Translations under genes and position numbers: made by a program
Source: Streptomyces smaragdinus
GTDB lineage: Bacteria; Actinomycetota; Actinomycetes; Streptomycetales; Streptomycetaceae
NCBI RefSeq assembly: GCF_009604385.1
Contig: NZ_WEGJ01000015.1
Location: 60,664 to 124,663 of the forward strand
Reading direction: 5' to 3'
DNA length: 64,000 nucleotides
The notes under the pieces: generated by a model
Database searches by the model: none
What the model saw: only the letters and a program-made list of their open reading frames with translations
Told to the model about the DNA's origin: nothing
Part shown: one piece after another, positions 51,366 through 60,356 of the stretch
Position numbering within the stretch: position 1 is the first letter of the stretch
Layout: every line of letters begins with the position of its first letter

Positions 51366-52016
51366 ATGCGCAGCACCCGCACCCTGGTGGCCCTCGCCGC
51401 CGCCGTCCTGCTCACCGCCGGCCTCGCCGCCTGCGGCTCCGGCGAGCCCGAGTCGACGCCCGCCGTGGAGATCTCCGGCGGCCAGACCAAACCGGGCACC
51501 GTCCTGGACGACCCCAAGCCCAAGCCCGCCCTCGTCCTCACCGACACCAAGGGCAAGCCGTACGACCTGCTGAAGGAGACCGCCGGCACCACCACGCTGC
51601 TCTTCTTCGGCTACACCCACTGCCCCGACGTCTGCCCCACCACGATGAGCGACATCGCCCTCGCCAAGCAGCGGCTGCCGAAGGCCGAGCAGGACAAGCT
51701 CCGCGTCGTCTTCGTCACCACCGACCCCGAACACGACACCCCGAAGCGCCTCGGCGAATGGCTCGCCGCCCAGGACGGCGACTTCATCGGCCTCACGGGT
51801 GACTTCGCCGCCATCCAGGAAGCCGGCCGCGGCGTCGGCGTCCTCGTCGAGAAGGCGGAGGTCGACAAGGACGGCACCATCAGCGCCGACCACGGCGCCC
51901 AGGTGCTGGCGTTCTCCCCCAAGGACGACAAGGCGCACGTCATCTACACGGCGGGCACCACCGCCGAGGACTACGCCAAGGACCTCCCCGTCCTCATCGA
52001 GGGCGGCACCCCGTGA
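51366..52016 (+). CDS. sco: Sco1/SenC-type copper chaperone lipoprotein
   Basis: A 216-residue lipoprotein (lipobox LAAC at about 19-22). The thioredoxin-like Sco fold has the copper motif YTHCPDVCPTT with Cys86 and Cys90, and the distal His176 in ADHGAQV. Sco proteins deliver copper to the CuA site of cytochrome oxidase; in S. lividans the orthologue is needed for development and acts with DtpA and ECuC. A gaaggaaac site precedes the ATG. The stop overlaps the GTG of the next gene. Confidence 0.93.
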   Translation: MRSTRTLVALAAAVLLTAGLAACGSGEPESTPAVEISGGQTKPGTVLDDPKPKPALVLTDTKGKPYDLLKETAGTTTLLFFGYTHCPDVCPTTMSDIALAKQRLPKAEQDKLRVVFVTTDPEHDTPKRLGEWLAAQDGDFIGLTGDFAAIQEAGRGVGVLVEKAEVDKDGTISADHGAQVLAFSPKDDKAHVIYTAGTTAEDYAKDLPVLIEGGTP

Positions 52017-52465
52017 GACGCGCCGCCGTCCTCACCGCCGTCGCCCTCCTCGCCCTCACCGGCTGCGGCGGGTCCGGCGGATCCGGCAACGCGCCGAAGC
52101 TCACCGCCGCCGCCGGCTTCGTACCGCAGCCCGCCCTCGCCGACATGGCGGCCGGCTATCTGACCGTCCGCAACGACGGCGACGCGGACGACGCCCTCAC
52201 GTCCGTCACCACGTCCGCCGCCGGCCGCGTCACCCTGCACACCACCGACGGCACCCGGATGAAGCGGGTCGACCGGCTCGACGTACCCGCCGGCGGACGG
52301 CTCGAACTCGCCCGCGGCGGCAACCACCTCATGCTCGAGCAGCTGGACCGCAAGCCCCGCGTCGGCGAGAAGGTGGCCCTCACCCTGCACTTCGCCACCT
52401 CCGCGCCCATCGAGATCGACGTCCCGGTGGAGCCCCCCTCCTACCGGCCGGAAACGGAGGAGTGA
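52013..52465 (+). CDS. ecuC: PCu(A)C copper chaperone lipoprotein (ECuC-like)
   Basis: A 150-residue lipoprotein (LTGC at about 15-18). The copper motif H(M)x10Mx21HxM is present in relaxed form as His76, Met83, His105 and Met107. PCuAC proteins pass Cu(I) to Sco; ECuC of S. lividans has this role beside Sco and DtpA. The GTG at 52013 overlaps the sco stop. The gene is followed by the CopC-CopD gene after a ggagg site. Symbol by analogy with S. lividans. Confidence 0.87.
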   Translation: MRRAAVLTAVALLALTGCGGSGGSGNAPKLTAAAGFVPQPALADMAAGYLTVRNDGDADDALTSVTTSAAGRVTLHTTDGTRMKRVDRLDVPAGGRLELARGGNHLMLEQLDRKPRVGEKVALTLHFATSAPIEIDVPVEPPSYRPETEE

Positions 52466-52470
52466 CCCGC

Positions 52471-54339
52471 ATGGTCCGCCGGACAGCCGTCGTCCTGCTC
52501 ACCGCCCTGCTCGGCCTGCTCGCGTACGGCGCCTCCCCCGCCGCCGCGCACGCCGCCCTCACCGGCACCGACCCGGACGACGGCGCGGTGGTCACCGCCG
52601 CGCCCAAGTCCGTCGCCCTCTCCTTCTCCGAGGGCGTACGGCTCTCCGACGACTCCCTGCGCGTCCTCGACCCGCAGGGCCGTGACTCCGTCAAGGGCAC
52701 CGCCCACCATGTCGGCGGCGACACGAAGACCGCGGGGGTGGCGCTGCGGCCGGGGCTGCCGGACGGCACCTTCACCGTGGTGTGGAAGGCCGTGTCCGAG
52801 GACAGCCACCCCGTCGCGGGAGCGTTCACGTTCTCGATCGGGCAGCCTTCCGATACGACCGTCGCGCTGCCGTCGGACGGCGGCGGCTGGGCGAAGACGT
52901 ACTACGACGCGGGGCGCTATCTGGCGTACGCCGGGTTCGTCGTCATGACGGGCGCCGCCGTCTTCGCCGGCTGGTGCGGCGGACGCCACCCCCGGCTGCG
53001 GCGGCTGGCGGGCGCCGGCTGGGCGCTGCTGTTCACCGCCACCGTCGCGCTGCTGCTGCTGCGCGGGCCGTACACGGGGGAGGACTTCGGGCTCGACTCC
53101 GTACGGGAGGTCCTCGGCACCCGGCCCGGGGCGGCGCTGCTGTCGCGGCTGCTGCTGCTCGGGGCGGCGGCGGTGTTCCTCGCGGTGCTGTTCGGGACGC
53201 AGCAGGGCGGCGGGTCACGCACCGATTCGCGTACCGATTCACGTACCGGCAAGGAGCGGCGGGACGTCGCGCTGGGGCTCGGCATCGGCGGAGGCGTCGT
53301 CGCCGCCGGGCTCGCGGCGACGTGGGCGACGGCCGAACACGCCTCCGCCGGGATCCAGCCGTGGCTCGCGATGCCCGTCAGCGCCGTCCATCTGCTGGCC
53401 GTCGCGGTGTGGCTGGGCGGGCTCGTCGCCCTCGCCGTCGCGATGCGCGGCGGGCCGCCCGTCGAACGGCGATCCGTCCGGCGGTTCTCGCAGCTGGCGT
53501 TCTGGTCGGTGACGGTGCTCGCCGTCACCGGGCTCTACCAGGCGTGGCGGGGCGTCGGCAGCTGGGACGCCCTCACGTCCACCTCGTACGGGCAGCTGCT
53601 GCTGGTCAAGGTGGCCCTCGTCGCGGCGCTCGTCGGTACGGGATGGATATCGCGGCGGTGGGTGGCACGGCTGGGGGAGACCGCCGCGACGGACGAACCC
53701 GCCGAGGAACCCGTCGCGGTCACCGCGCCCGCCGTCACCGCGTCCGCCGTCACGTCCGCCACCGCGGACGGCGAACGCGCCCGCCAGCTCGCCCGGCAGC
53801 GGGACGCCCTGGCCCGTACCCGCGAACGCCGCGCCCGCGCCGCCGACCCGGCACGCGCCGGCCTGCGCAAGACCGTGCTGGCGGAGACCCTGATCGCGTT
53901 CATCGTCCTCACCTTCGCCACCGTCCTCTCCGGCACCCAGCCCGGACGCGCGCAGGCGGAACAGACCGCGGCCACCGCCGCCGCCCGCGCCTCCGCCGGC
54001 CCCGTCTCCGTAAAGATCCCCTTCGACACCGGCGGACCGGACGGCCGGGGCACCGCCGAGCTCACCCTCGACCCGGGCCGCACCGGGAACAACGACCTCC
54101 ACCTCTACGTCACCGCCCCCGGCGGCCGGCCGCTGGACGTGCCGGAACTGCGCCTGGCCTTCACCCTGAAGGCGAAGCGAATCGGCCCCCTGCGGACGGT
54201 GCCCGAGAAGGTCGACGACGGCCACTGGTCCGCCACCGCCGTACAGCTCCCCGCGACCGGGGAGTGGACGGTGGCGATGACCGTACGCACCTCGGACATC
54301 GACCAGATCACCGAGTCCGAGACCTTCACGATCGACTGA
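52471..54339 (+). CDS. CopC-CopD fusion copper protein with C-terminal extracellular domain
   Basis: A 622-residue protein. After a signal peptide (cleavage before His27), a CopC domain (27-120; mature His27 and EDSHPVAG supply Cu ligands) leads to about eight CopD-type membrane helices (about 140-400) and then a Ala/Arg-rich cytoplasmic stretch, a ninth helix and a YtkA-like extracellular domain (about 520-622). The ATG at 52471 has a ggagg site 10 bases upstream; GTG 52462 does not. TDSRTDSRTG at about 253-262 is a short in-frame duplication. It probably moves copper across the membrane for cuproenzyme assembly. Confidence 0.88.
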   Translation: MVRRTAVVLLTALLGLLAYGASPAAAHAALTGTDPDDGAVVTAAPKSVALSFSEGVRLSDDSLRVLDPQGRDSVKGTAHHVGGDTKTAGVALRPGLPDGTFTVVWKAVSEDSHPVAGAFTFSIGQPSDTTVALPSDGGGWAKTYYDAGRYLAYAGFVVMTGAAVFAGWCGGRHPRLRRLAGAGWALLFTATVALLLLRGPYTGEDFGLDSVREVLGTRPGAALLSRLLLLGAAAVFLAVLFGTQQGGGSRTDSRTDSRTGKERRDVALGLGIGGGVVAAGLAATWATAEHASAGIQPWLAMPVSAVHLLAVAVWLGGLVALAVAMRGGPPVERRSVRRFSQLAFWSVTVLAVTGLYQAWRGVGSWDALTSTSYGQLLLVKVALVAALVGTGWISRRWVARLGETAATDEPAEEPVAVTAPAVTASAVTSATADGERARQLARQRDALARTRERRARAADPARAGLRKTVLAETLIAFIVLTFATVLSGTQPGRAQAEQTAATAAARASAGPVSVKIPFDTGGPDGRGTAELTLDPGRTGNNDLHLYVTAPGGRPLDVPELRLAFTLKAKRIGPLRTVPEKVDDGHWSATAVQLPATGEWTVAMTVRTSDIDQITESETFTID

Positions 54340-54348
54340 CGGAACGGC

Positions 54349-55620
54349 ATGACAGCACAGACCCTCCGTACGGAACAGCAACAGCAGCAGCCCCCGGCGC
54401 CCGGCGTCACCCGCCGCCGCCTCCTGGGCACCGCGACAGCCACCGGTGCCGCGGGCCTGGTGGCGGGCGGCACCGGCGTAACCGCCGTCCTGCGGGACAC
54501 CGGTGACGAATCCGTCCCGCTCACCACCGTCGGCGCCACCCGCGTCCCGTTCCACGGGACGCACCAGGCCGGCATCACCACCCCCCTGCAGGCAGCGGGC
54601 CACCTCGCCGCGTTCGACCTCACCCCCGGCGCCGGCCGCAAACAGGCCGCCGCCCTGCTGCGCCGCTGGAGCCGGACCGCCGCCCGGCTGACCGCCGGCG
54701 AACCGGCGTCCGACGGCGACACCGGCATCGCGCTGGACGCCGGCCCGTCGTCCCTCACCGTCACCTTCGGCTTCGGTCACACCTTCTTCGACCGTACGGA
54801 CCTCACCGCCCGCCGCCCGGCCGCCCTCGCCCCCCTGCCGCCGTTCTCCGCCGACGCGCTCGACGCCCGGCGCTCCGACGGCGACCTGTGGGTGCAGATC
54901 GGCGCCGACGACCCCCTCGTCGCGTACCACGCCCTGCGCGCCGTCCTCCGGGACGCCGGCGAAACGGCGACCCTCCGGTGGCAGACCCGCGGCTTCAACC
55001 GCACGCCGGGCGCCACCGCAGAGCCGCGGACGGCACGCAATCTGATGGGGCAGGTCGACGGCACCAACAACCCCACCCCCGCCGACGACGACTTCGCCGC
55101 CAGGGTCTTCGTCCCCGCCGCGGGACAGCCCGACTGGATGGCGAACGGCTCGTACGCCGTCTTCCGCCGTATCCGCATGCTCCTCGACCGCTGGGAGACC
55201 CTCCCCCTCGAGCGCCAGGAGAGGGTCATCGGCCGGCGCAAGTCCGACGGCGCGCCCCTCTCCGGCGGCGGCGAACACACGCCCGTCGACCTCGGCAAGT
55301 TCGGCGCGGACGGCGCCCTCGCGGTCGCGGGGGACGCGCACGTACGGGTCGCCGCCCCCGCGTCCAACGGCGGCGCGGCCATGCTCCGGCGGCCCTTCTC
55401 GTACGACGACGGTCTGCGCGACGACGGCGCCCCCGACGCGGGGCTGCTCTTCATCGCCTGGCAGGCGGACCCCCGGCACGGCTTCGTCCCCGTCCAGCGC
55501 AAACTCGACCGCGGCGACGGCCTCTCCCGCTTCCTGCGGCACGAGGCGAGCGCCCTGTGGGCGGTGCCCGGCGGCGCGGCGGACGGCGAGTACGTGGGGC
55601 AGCGGCTGCTCGAGGGGTGA
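54349..55620 (+). CDS. dtpA: Tat-exported DyP-type peroxidase DtpA
   Basis: A 423-residue haem peroxidase. The twin-arginine signal is TRRRLLGTATATGAAGL; a QQQQQ run precedes it. The DyP domain has the distal GxxDG motif GQVDG (Asp237) and proximal His331 in DAHVRVAAP, plus RRPFSYDDG. In S. lividans the matching DtpA, encoded with Sco and ECuC, is a Tat substrate needed for maturation of the copper enzyme GlxA and aerial growth. It starts 9 bases after the CopC-CopD stop, so it is the last gene of the operon. Confidence 0.92.
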   Translation: MTAQTLRTEQQQQQPPAPGVTRRRLLGTATATGAAGLVAGGTGVTAVLRDTGDESVPLTTVGATRVPFHGTHQAGITTPLQAAGHLAAFDLTPGAGRKQAAALLRRWSRTAARLTAGEPASDGDTGIALDAGPSSLTVTFGFGHTFFDRTDLTARRPAALAPLPPFSADALDARRSDGDLWVQIGADDPLVAYHALRAVLRDAGETATLRWQTRGFNRTPGATAEPRTARNLMGQVDGTNNPTPADDDFAARVFVPAAGQPDWMANGSYAVFRRIRMLLDRWETLPLERQERVIGRRKSDGAPLSGGGEHTPVDLGKFGADGALAVAGDAHVRVAAPASNGGAAMLRRPFSYDDGLRDDGAPDAGLLFIAWQADPRHGFVPVQRKLDRGDGLSRFLRHEASALWAVPGGAADGEYVGQRLLEG

Positions 55621-55706
55621 GCGGTCCGCTGTCCGGAACGAGGCGAAAACGGCCCCCGGCGGTGGGTATCGTGACCTTCTCTCCAACCGCCCCGGGAGCC
55701 AGCCCC

Positions 55707-56642
55707 ATGAGCTCGAGCCGCTTCACCTACCTCGGCCCCGAAGGGACCTTCACCGAGGCCGCCCTGCGCACCCTGCCCGAAGCCGCCACCCGCGAGCTCG
55801 TCCCCATGGTGTCCGTACCGGCGGTGCTCGACGCGGTCCGCAGTGGGGAGGCGGCGGGAGCGCTCGTCCCGATCGAGAACTCCGTCGAGGGCGCCGTCAC
55901 GACCACCCTCGACGAGCTCGCCGTCGGCGAACCGCTGATGATCTACCGCGAGGTGCTGCTGCCCATCGCGTTCGCCCTGCTGGTCCGCCCCGGCACCGAG
56001 CTGTCCGGCATCAAGACGGTCACCGGCCACCCGGTGGCCCAGCCGCAGGTGCGCAAGTGGCTGGCCGACCGGCTGCCGGACGCCGAGTGGGAGTCCTCCG
56101 CCTCGAACGCCGACGGCGCCCGGCGGGTCCAGGAGGGCCAGGTGGACGGCGCGTTCGCGGGCGAGTTCGCCGCCGCGGTGTATGGGCTCGAGCCGCTGGT
56201 GACCGGTATCCACGACGCGCAGAACGCCCAGACCCGCTTCGTCCTCGTCGGCCTCCCCGCCCGCCCGGCCGCCCCGACGGGCGCGGACAAGACGTCGGTG
56301 GCGATCTGGCTGGGCGACGACCACCCGGGCGCGCTGATGGAGCTCCTCCAGGAGTACGCCGTACGCGGCGTGAACCTGATCCGTATCGAGTCCCGGCCCA
56401 CCGGGGAGGGCATCGGCCGCTACTGCTTCTCGGTGGACTGCGAGGGCCACATCACCGACCGCCGGGTCTCCGAGGCGCTGATGGGCCTGAAGCGGATCTG
56501 CCCGGCGGTACGCTTCCTGGGTTCGTACCCGCGCGCCGGGATGACGGCGGCGGATGTCCGGGACACGCGCCCGGGGACGTCCGACGCGGACTTCGTGACG
56601 GCGGCGGACTGGCTGAACCGGTGCCTTGACGGGCGCGGTTGA
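55707..56642 (+). CDS. pheA: Prephenate dehydratase
   Basis: A 311-residue monofunctional prephenate dehydratase converting prephenate to phenylpyruvate in phenylalanine synthesis. The periplasmic-binding-like catalytic lobes contain FTYLGPEGTFTEAAL, VPIENSVEGAVTTTLD and the TRF motif (NAQTRFVLVG); the C-terminal ACT domain (about 195-290, GALMELLQEYAVRGVNLIRI, ESRP) binds phenylalanine for feedback control. The ATG at 55707 begins right at the conserved fold. It is followed by the DnaA-box-rich spacer. Confidence 0.95.
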   Translation: MSSSRFTYLGPEGTFTEAALRTLPEAATRELVPMVSVPAVLDAVRSGEAAGALVPIENSVEGAVTTTLDELAVGEPLMIYREVLLPIAFALLVRPGTELSGIKTVTGHPVAQPQVRKWLADRLPDAEWESSASNADGARRVQEGQVDGAFAGEFAAAVYGLEPLVTGIHDAQNAQTRFVLVGLPARPAAPTGADKTSVAIWLGDDHPGALMELLQEYAVRGVNLIRIESRPTGEGIGRYCFSVDCEGHITDRRVSEALMGLKRICPAVRFLGSYPRAGMTAADVRDTRPGTSDADFVTAADWLNRCLDGRG

Positions 56643-56669
56643 GCTGGCGTTACGTCGGATCAACGACAG

Positions 56670-56988
56670 CTGTCCACAGGACGGTTAAGTTTTCCACAAC
56701 CCACCGAACGACCTGTGAATAAGTCGACAGTGCACAACGGACTCTGTCGACAAATCCGCCCATCGATCCCAGAGTCATACACAGTCGATCAAAGGATTGC
56801 GCGTCAGCACAATTCCGCGGATGCACCCTTAGGGCGTACACATTACGGCCCCAATGGGGGTGTAGTTGATGTTCGAAGCGGGAATCCTGCGCCCTCCGAG
56901 CAGGGAACGGAACCCCTCCATCCATCATCCACAGGGCCGGGGATCAACCTGTGGACAAAGAATGCGACTGCTGGTGAGCTGTGGAAAA
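56670..56988. other. Cluster of DnaA-box-like sites in the pheA-serS spacer
   Basis: The 597-base spacer between pheA and serS is AT-richer than its flanks and holds seven sites near the consensus TTGTCCACA or TTATCCACA: CTGTCCACA (56670-56678, plus), TTTTCCACA (56690-56698, plus), TTATTCACA (56714-56722, minus), TTGTCGACA (56745-56753, minus), TCATCCACA (56925-56933, plus), TTGTCCACA (56950-56958, minus, exact) and TTTTCCACA (56980-56988, minus). No gene is seen. Such clusters away from oriC have been shown to influence replication in S. coelicolor; this could be one, or it could regulate serS or pheA. Confidence 0.72.
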
Positions 56989-57239
56989 GGAAGCGGCGGA
57001 TCCCCTTGTGACGACGGGGTGACCGTCAACCCGATGTCCGTTTTCGCCGTCTATCGAGCTATTCGCCCCCCGGTGATTGACCCACCCTTCCGCACCCCCT
57101 CCACAGCTCTCGCGACGGCACCTTCCGGCCACTTCCACGCAAACTCACAATTGCCAATTTAACTCTCAAAACGGACGAAACCCAACTCGCTGGAATTCCG
57201 CGTCGAACACCGGCCCCCCGCCCCGGTAGCCTTGGCCCC

Positions 57240-58523
57240 GTGATTGACCTTCGTCTGCTCCGTGAGGACCCCGACCGTGTACGCGCGTCGCAGCGCGCCC
57301 GTGGAGAGGACGTCGCGCTCGTCGACGCCCTGCTCTCCGCCGACGAGCGGCGGCGGTCGTCCGGCGTCCGCTTCGACGAGCTCCGCGCCCAGCAGAAGCA
57401 GCTGGGCAAGCAGGTCGCCCAGGCCAAGGGCGACGAGAAGACGGAGCTGCTGAAGAAGACCAAGGAGCTCTCCGACGCGGTGAAGGCCGCGAACGCCGAG
57501 CAGGACGCGGCGGCGGAGGAGGCCCAGCAGCTGCTGCTGCGCATCGGCAACCTCGTCCACCCCGACGTCCCCGTCGGCGGCGAGGACGACTTCGCGGTGG
57601 TGGAGACGGTCGGTGCCCCCCGCGACTTCGCGGCCGAGGGCTTCGAGCCGAGGGACCATCTCGAGCTCGGCTCCCTCCTCGGCGCCATCGACACCGAGCG
57701 GGCGGCCAAGGTCTCCGGCTCGCGCTTCTACTACCTCACGGGCGTCGGCGCCCTGCTGGAGCTGGCGCTGGTCAACGCGGCCATCGCGCAGGCCACGGCG
57801 GCCGGTTTCACGCCCATGCTCACTCCGGCGCTGGTCAAGCCGCGCGCCATGGAGGGCACGGGCTTCCTCGGCCAGGCGGCGGAGGACGTGTACTACCTCG
57901 ACAAGGACGACCGCTATCTGGTCGGCACGTCGGAGGTCACGCTGGCCGCGTACCACATGGACGAGATCCTCGACGGCGCGAAGCTGCCGCTGCGGTACGC
58001 GGGCTTCTCGCCGTGCTTCCGGCGGGAGGCCGGGTCGCACGGCAAGGACACCAAGGGCATCATCCGCGTCCACCAGTTCGACAAGGTGGAGATGTTCTCG
58101 TTCGTCGACCCGGCGGACGCCTCGGCGGAGCACGAGCGGCTGCTGGGCTGGGAGAAGCAGTGGCTGACGTCGCTGGGGCTGCCGTTCCAGGTGATCGACG
58201 TCGCCACCGGCGACCTCGGGCTGTCCGCCTCGCGCAAGTTCGACTGCGAGGCGTGGATCCCGACGCAGGGGAAGTACCGCGAGCTGACGTCCGCCTCGAA
58301 CTGCAACGAGTTCCAGGCGCGCCGGCTGTCCGTGCGGATGCGGGAGGCCGAGGGCGGCAAGGTGCGTCCGCTGGCCACGCTGAACGGCACGCTGTGCGCC
58401 GTACCGCGGACGATCGTGGCGATCCTGGAGAACCACCAGCAGGCCGACGGCTCCGTAAGGGTGCCCGAGGTGCTGCGTCCGTATCTCGGCGGCCGTGAGG
58501 TGCTGGAGCCGCTCGCCCGATGA
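57240..58523 (+). CDS. serS: Seryl-tRNA synthetase
   Basis: A 427-residue class II synthetase charging tRNA-Ser, complete: N-terminal coiled-coil arm (about 30-105, LRAQQKQLGKQVAQAKGDE and following), motif 2 as FRREAGSHGKDTKGIIRVHQ, motif 3 as LNGTLCAVPRTIVAILENHQ. The GTG at 57240 is preceded by no ribosome site but by TAGCCT about 10 bases upstream, so the message may be leaderless. The downstream HAD gene overlaps by ATGA. Two tRNA-Ser genes occur in the same window. Confidence 0.97.
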   Translation: MIDLRLLREDPDRVRASQRARGEDVALVDALLSADERRRSSGVRFDELRAQQKQLGKQVAQAKGDEKTELLKKTKELSDAVKAANAEQDAAAEEAQQLLLRIGNLVHPDVPVGGEDDFAVVETVGAPRDFAAEGFEPRDHLELGSLLGAIDTERAAKVSGSRFYYLTGVGALLELALVNAAIAQATAAGFTPMLTPALVKPRAMEGTGFLGQAAEDVYYLDKDDRYLVGTSEVTLAAYHMDEILDGAKLPLRYAGFSPCFRREAGSHGKDTKGIIRVHQFDKVEMFSFVDPADASAEHERLLGWEKQWLTSLGLPFQVIDVATGDLGLSASRKFDCEAWIPTQGKYRELTSASNCNEFQARRLSVRMREAEGGKVRPLATLNGTLCAVPRTIVAILENHQQADGSVRVPEVLRPYLGGREVLEPLAR

Positions 58524-59338
58524 GCTCCGCCGCGCCGTTCCCGTACCGCCTGATCGCCACGGACCTCGACGGGACGCTGCTGCGTTCCGACGGCAGCATC
58601 TCGGGGCGTACGCGCGAGGCGCTGCGGGCGGCGGCCGGCCGGGGGGCGGCGCACATCGTCGTGACCGGGCGGGCGGTGCCGTGGGTGCGGCACGTACTGG
58701 ACGACCTGGAGTACGACGGGCTCGCGGTGTGCGGGCAGGGCGCACAGCTGTACGACGCGCGGGCGCACCGGCTGCTCACGACCGTGACGCTCGACCGGGC
58801 GGTGGCGCGGGCGGCGCTGGAGAAGATCGAGGCCGACACCGGTCCGCTGGCGGTGGCGGCGAGCATGGACGGGCTGCAGGGGGAGACCCTCTTCGAGCGC
58901 CGGTTCCGTACCCCCGCCGGGGTGCTGGGCGCGACGTTCGTCTCCGAGCGGGCGGAGCTGTGGAACGCGCCGCTGGGGCGGATGTACATCCAGCATCCGA
59001 CGCTGACGGACGACGAGCTGACGGCGGCGGCGACCGCGGCCGTGGGGCCGCTGCTGTCGGTGGTGCTGGCGGGCGAGGACACCGTGGAGCTGCTGCCGGC
59101 GGGGCTGTCGAAGGCGACGGGACTGTCGCTGGCGGCGCGGCGGCTGGAGGTCCCGGGGTCGGCGGCGATCGCGTTCGGGGACATGCCGAACGACCTGCCG
59201 ATGTTCCGCTGGGCGGGCCGGAGCGTGGCGATGGCCAACGCGCACGCGGACGTCCGGGCGGCGGCCGACGAGGTGACGGCGTCGAACGACGAGGACGGGG
59301 TCGCGGTCGTGGTGGAGCGGCTGCTGCTCGGGGGCTGA
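58520..59338 (+). CDS. HAD-superfamily (Cof-type) phosphatase
   Basis: A 272-residue HAD hydrolase with the Cof/IIB cap. Motif I is ATDLDGTLLRSD, with nucleophile Asp; motif II is HIVVTGRA; motif III/IV is AIAFGDMPNDLPMFRWAG. Such enzymes dephosphorylate sugar phosphates, FMN or related metabolites. The start overlaps the serS stop by ATGA, so it is coexpressed. The substrate cannot be told from sequence. Confidence 0.92.
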   Translation: MSSAAPFPYRLIATDLDGTLLRSDGSISGRTREALRAAAGRGAAHIVVTGRAVPWVRHVLDDLEYDGLAVCGQGAQLYDARAHRLLTTVTLDRAVARAALEKIEADTGPLAVAASMDGLQGETLFERRFRTPAGVLGATFVSERAELWNAPLGRMYIQHPTLTDDELTAAATAAVGPLLSVVLAGEDTVELLPAGLSKATGLSLAARRLEVPGSAAIAFGDMPNDLPMFRWAGRSVAMANAHADVRAAADEVTASNDEDGVAVVVERLLLGG

Positions 59339-59370
59339 CGATTCGCGTACGTCCTCGGCGGGGGCGTGAC

Positions 59371-59458
59371 TTTGCGATTGTCGGATCGTTGATCACCGTG
59401 CGTGGAGGCACCTACGAAACGCTAGTTGATACGTAATGCGCTGATTTGCGATTGCCGG
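59371..59458. repeat. Direct repeat upstream of the antirepressor-like gene
   Basis: TTTGCGATTGTCGG (59371-59384) and TTTGCGATTGCCGG (59445-59458) differ at one base and are 74 bases apart, inside the 242-base spacer before the gene at 59581. They may be regulator sites. No gene is seen in the spacer. Confidence 0.55.
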
Positions 59459-59580
59459 TCGCACGGATGTCCGGTCATAACGTTGTAGATACCGCACGAC
59501 AGCAGCCTCCGCCCCTGTGGGCCCTGGGTACGGGCGTCCCTCACACATGCCCGAACAAACCCCATGGAAGGGGCTGCTTG

Positions 59581-60297
59581 ATGCTGCCCGAAAACGCACT
59601 GCTGGAGTCCCGGGCGATCCGGGAATCGCTCACGGGACGGACGGATGTCCTGGACAAGGTGAAGGTGCTGGAGACGCTGCCGGACGGAATGCACGTCACC
59701 ACGCGGATGCTCGCGGAGTACTACGAGGTCGAGGAGCGCGTCCTCAACAAGGTGATCCAACGGCACCGCGAGGAGCTCGAGAGCAACGGCTTCTGCATCC
59801 TCCGGGGCGCTGACCTGGAGCGTTTTAAGGGAGACATTACGTCTCTCTATCGCGAGCAGGGGATGACAAGTTATCCACAGGCCAGGTCGAGCCTGGCTCT
59901 GTGGCCTCGCCGGGCCATCCTCAACATCGGAATGCTCCTCCGCGACAGCGTGATCGCCCGCCGCGTAAGGACGTACCTCCTCAACGTCGAGGAGCAGACG
60001 ACCCGCCCCGCCCCCTGGACGTACGAAGAGCCGGCACCCGCGGCGACCGACATCGGCGACGCCGTCCGGCACATCGGCAGCGTGCTGGAGGGGATGTCGT
60101 ACCGGCTCGACTCGATGGACCGGCGGCTGACGCAGACGCAGCACGTCGTCAACGCCATCAACGTCGAGGTGTGCGCCCTGCGACACGACGTCCACCGCAT
60201 GGATCTGCGGATGGACCTGGCGGGCCTCCCCCGGCTGCCGGACGACGACCGCCCGAGGCCGCTTCCCCGCGGCGGGCGACGGCGCCGACGCGGCTGA
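59581..60297 (+). CDS. Phage-antirepressor-like (ORF6N/KilA-N-type) regulator
   Basis: A 238-residue protein. Residues 20-125 resemble the ORF6N/KilA-N domains of phage antirepressors: GMHVTTRMLAEYYEVEERVL, NKVIQRHREELESNGF, then ALWPRRAILNIGMLLRDSVI and ARRVRTYLLNVEEQ. The remainder is a predicted coiled coil (about 155-210) and a basic tail (GGRRRRRG). The ATG at 59581 has a ggaaggggctgcttg leader with a fair site. A TTATCCACA box lies within the gene at 59871-59879. Function is unknown; a chromosomal regulator domesticated from phage is possible. Confidence 0.72.
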   Translation: MLPENALLESRAIRESLTGRTDVLDKVKVLETLPDGMHVTTRMLAEYYEVEERVLNKVIQRHREELESNGFCILRGADLERFKGDITSLYREQGMTSYPQARSSLALWPRRAILNIGMLLRDSVIARRVRTYLLNVEEQTTRPAPWTYEEPAPAATDIGDAVRHIGSVLEGMSYRLDSMDRRLTQTQHVVNAINVEVCALRHDVHRMDLRMDLAGLPRLPDDDRPRPLPRGGRRRRRG

Positions 60298-60319
60298 GCT
60301 GAGGTGAGCTGAGCCGAAC

Positions 60320-60352
60320 GGGCCGGGCCGGGGATCGCCCCCGGCCCGGCCC
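60320..60352. terminator. Bidirectional terminator (14-bp perfect stem)
   Basis: GGGCCGGGCCGGGG (60320-60333) pairs with CCCCGGCCCGGCCC (60339-60352) across a 5-base loop, between convergent genes ending at 60297 and 60357. Confidence 0.8.
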
Positions 60353-60356
60353 CTCG

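Noticed and set aside
57040..57239. T-box or similar riboswitch before serS
   Set aside because: No T-box sequence or specifier hairpin could be found, and a leaderless start is more likely.
56643..57239. Main replication origin oriC
   Set aside because: dnaA, dnaN and the dense array of about 19 boxes typical of Streptomyces oriC are missing; only a small cluster is present.
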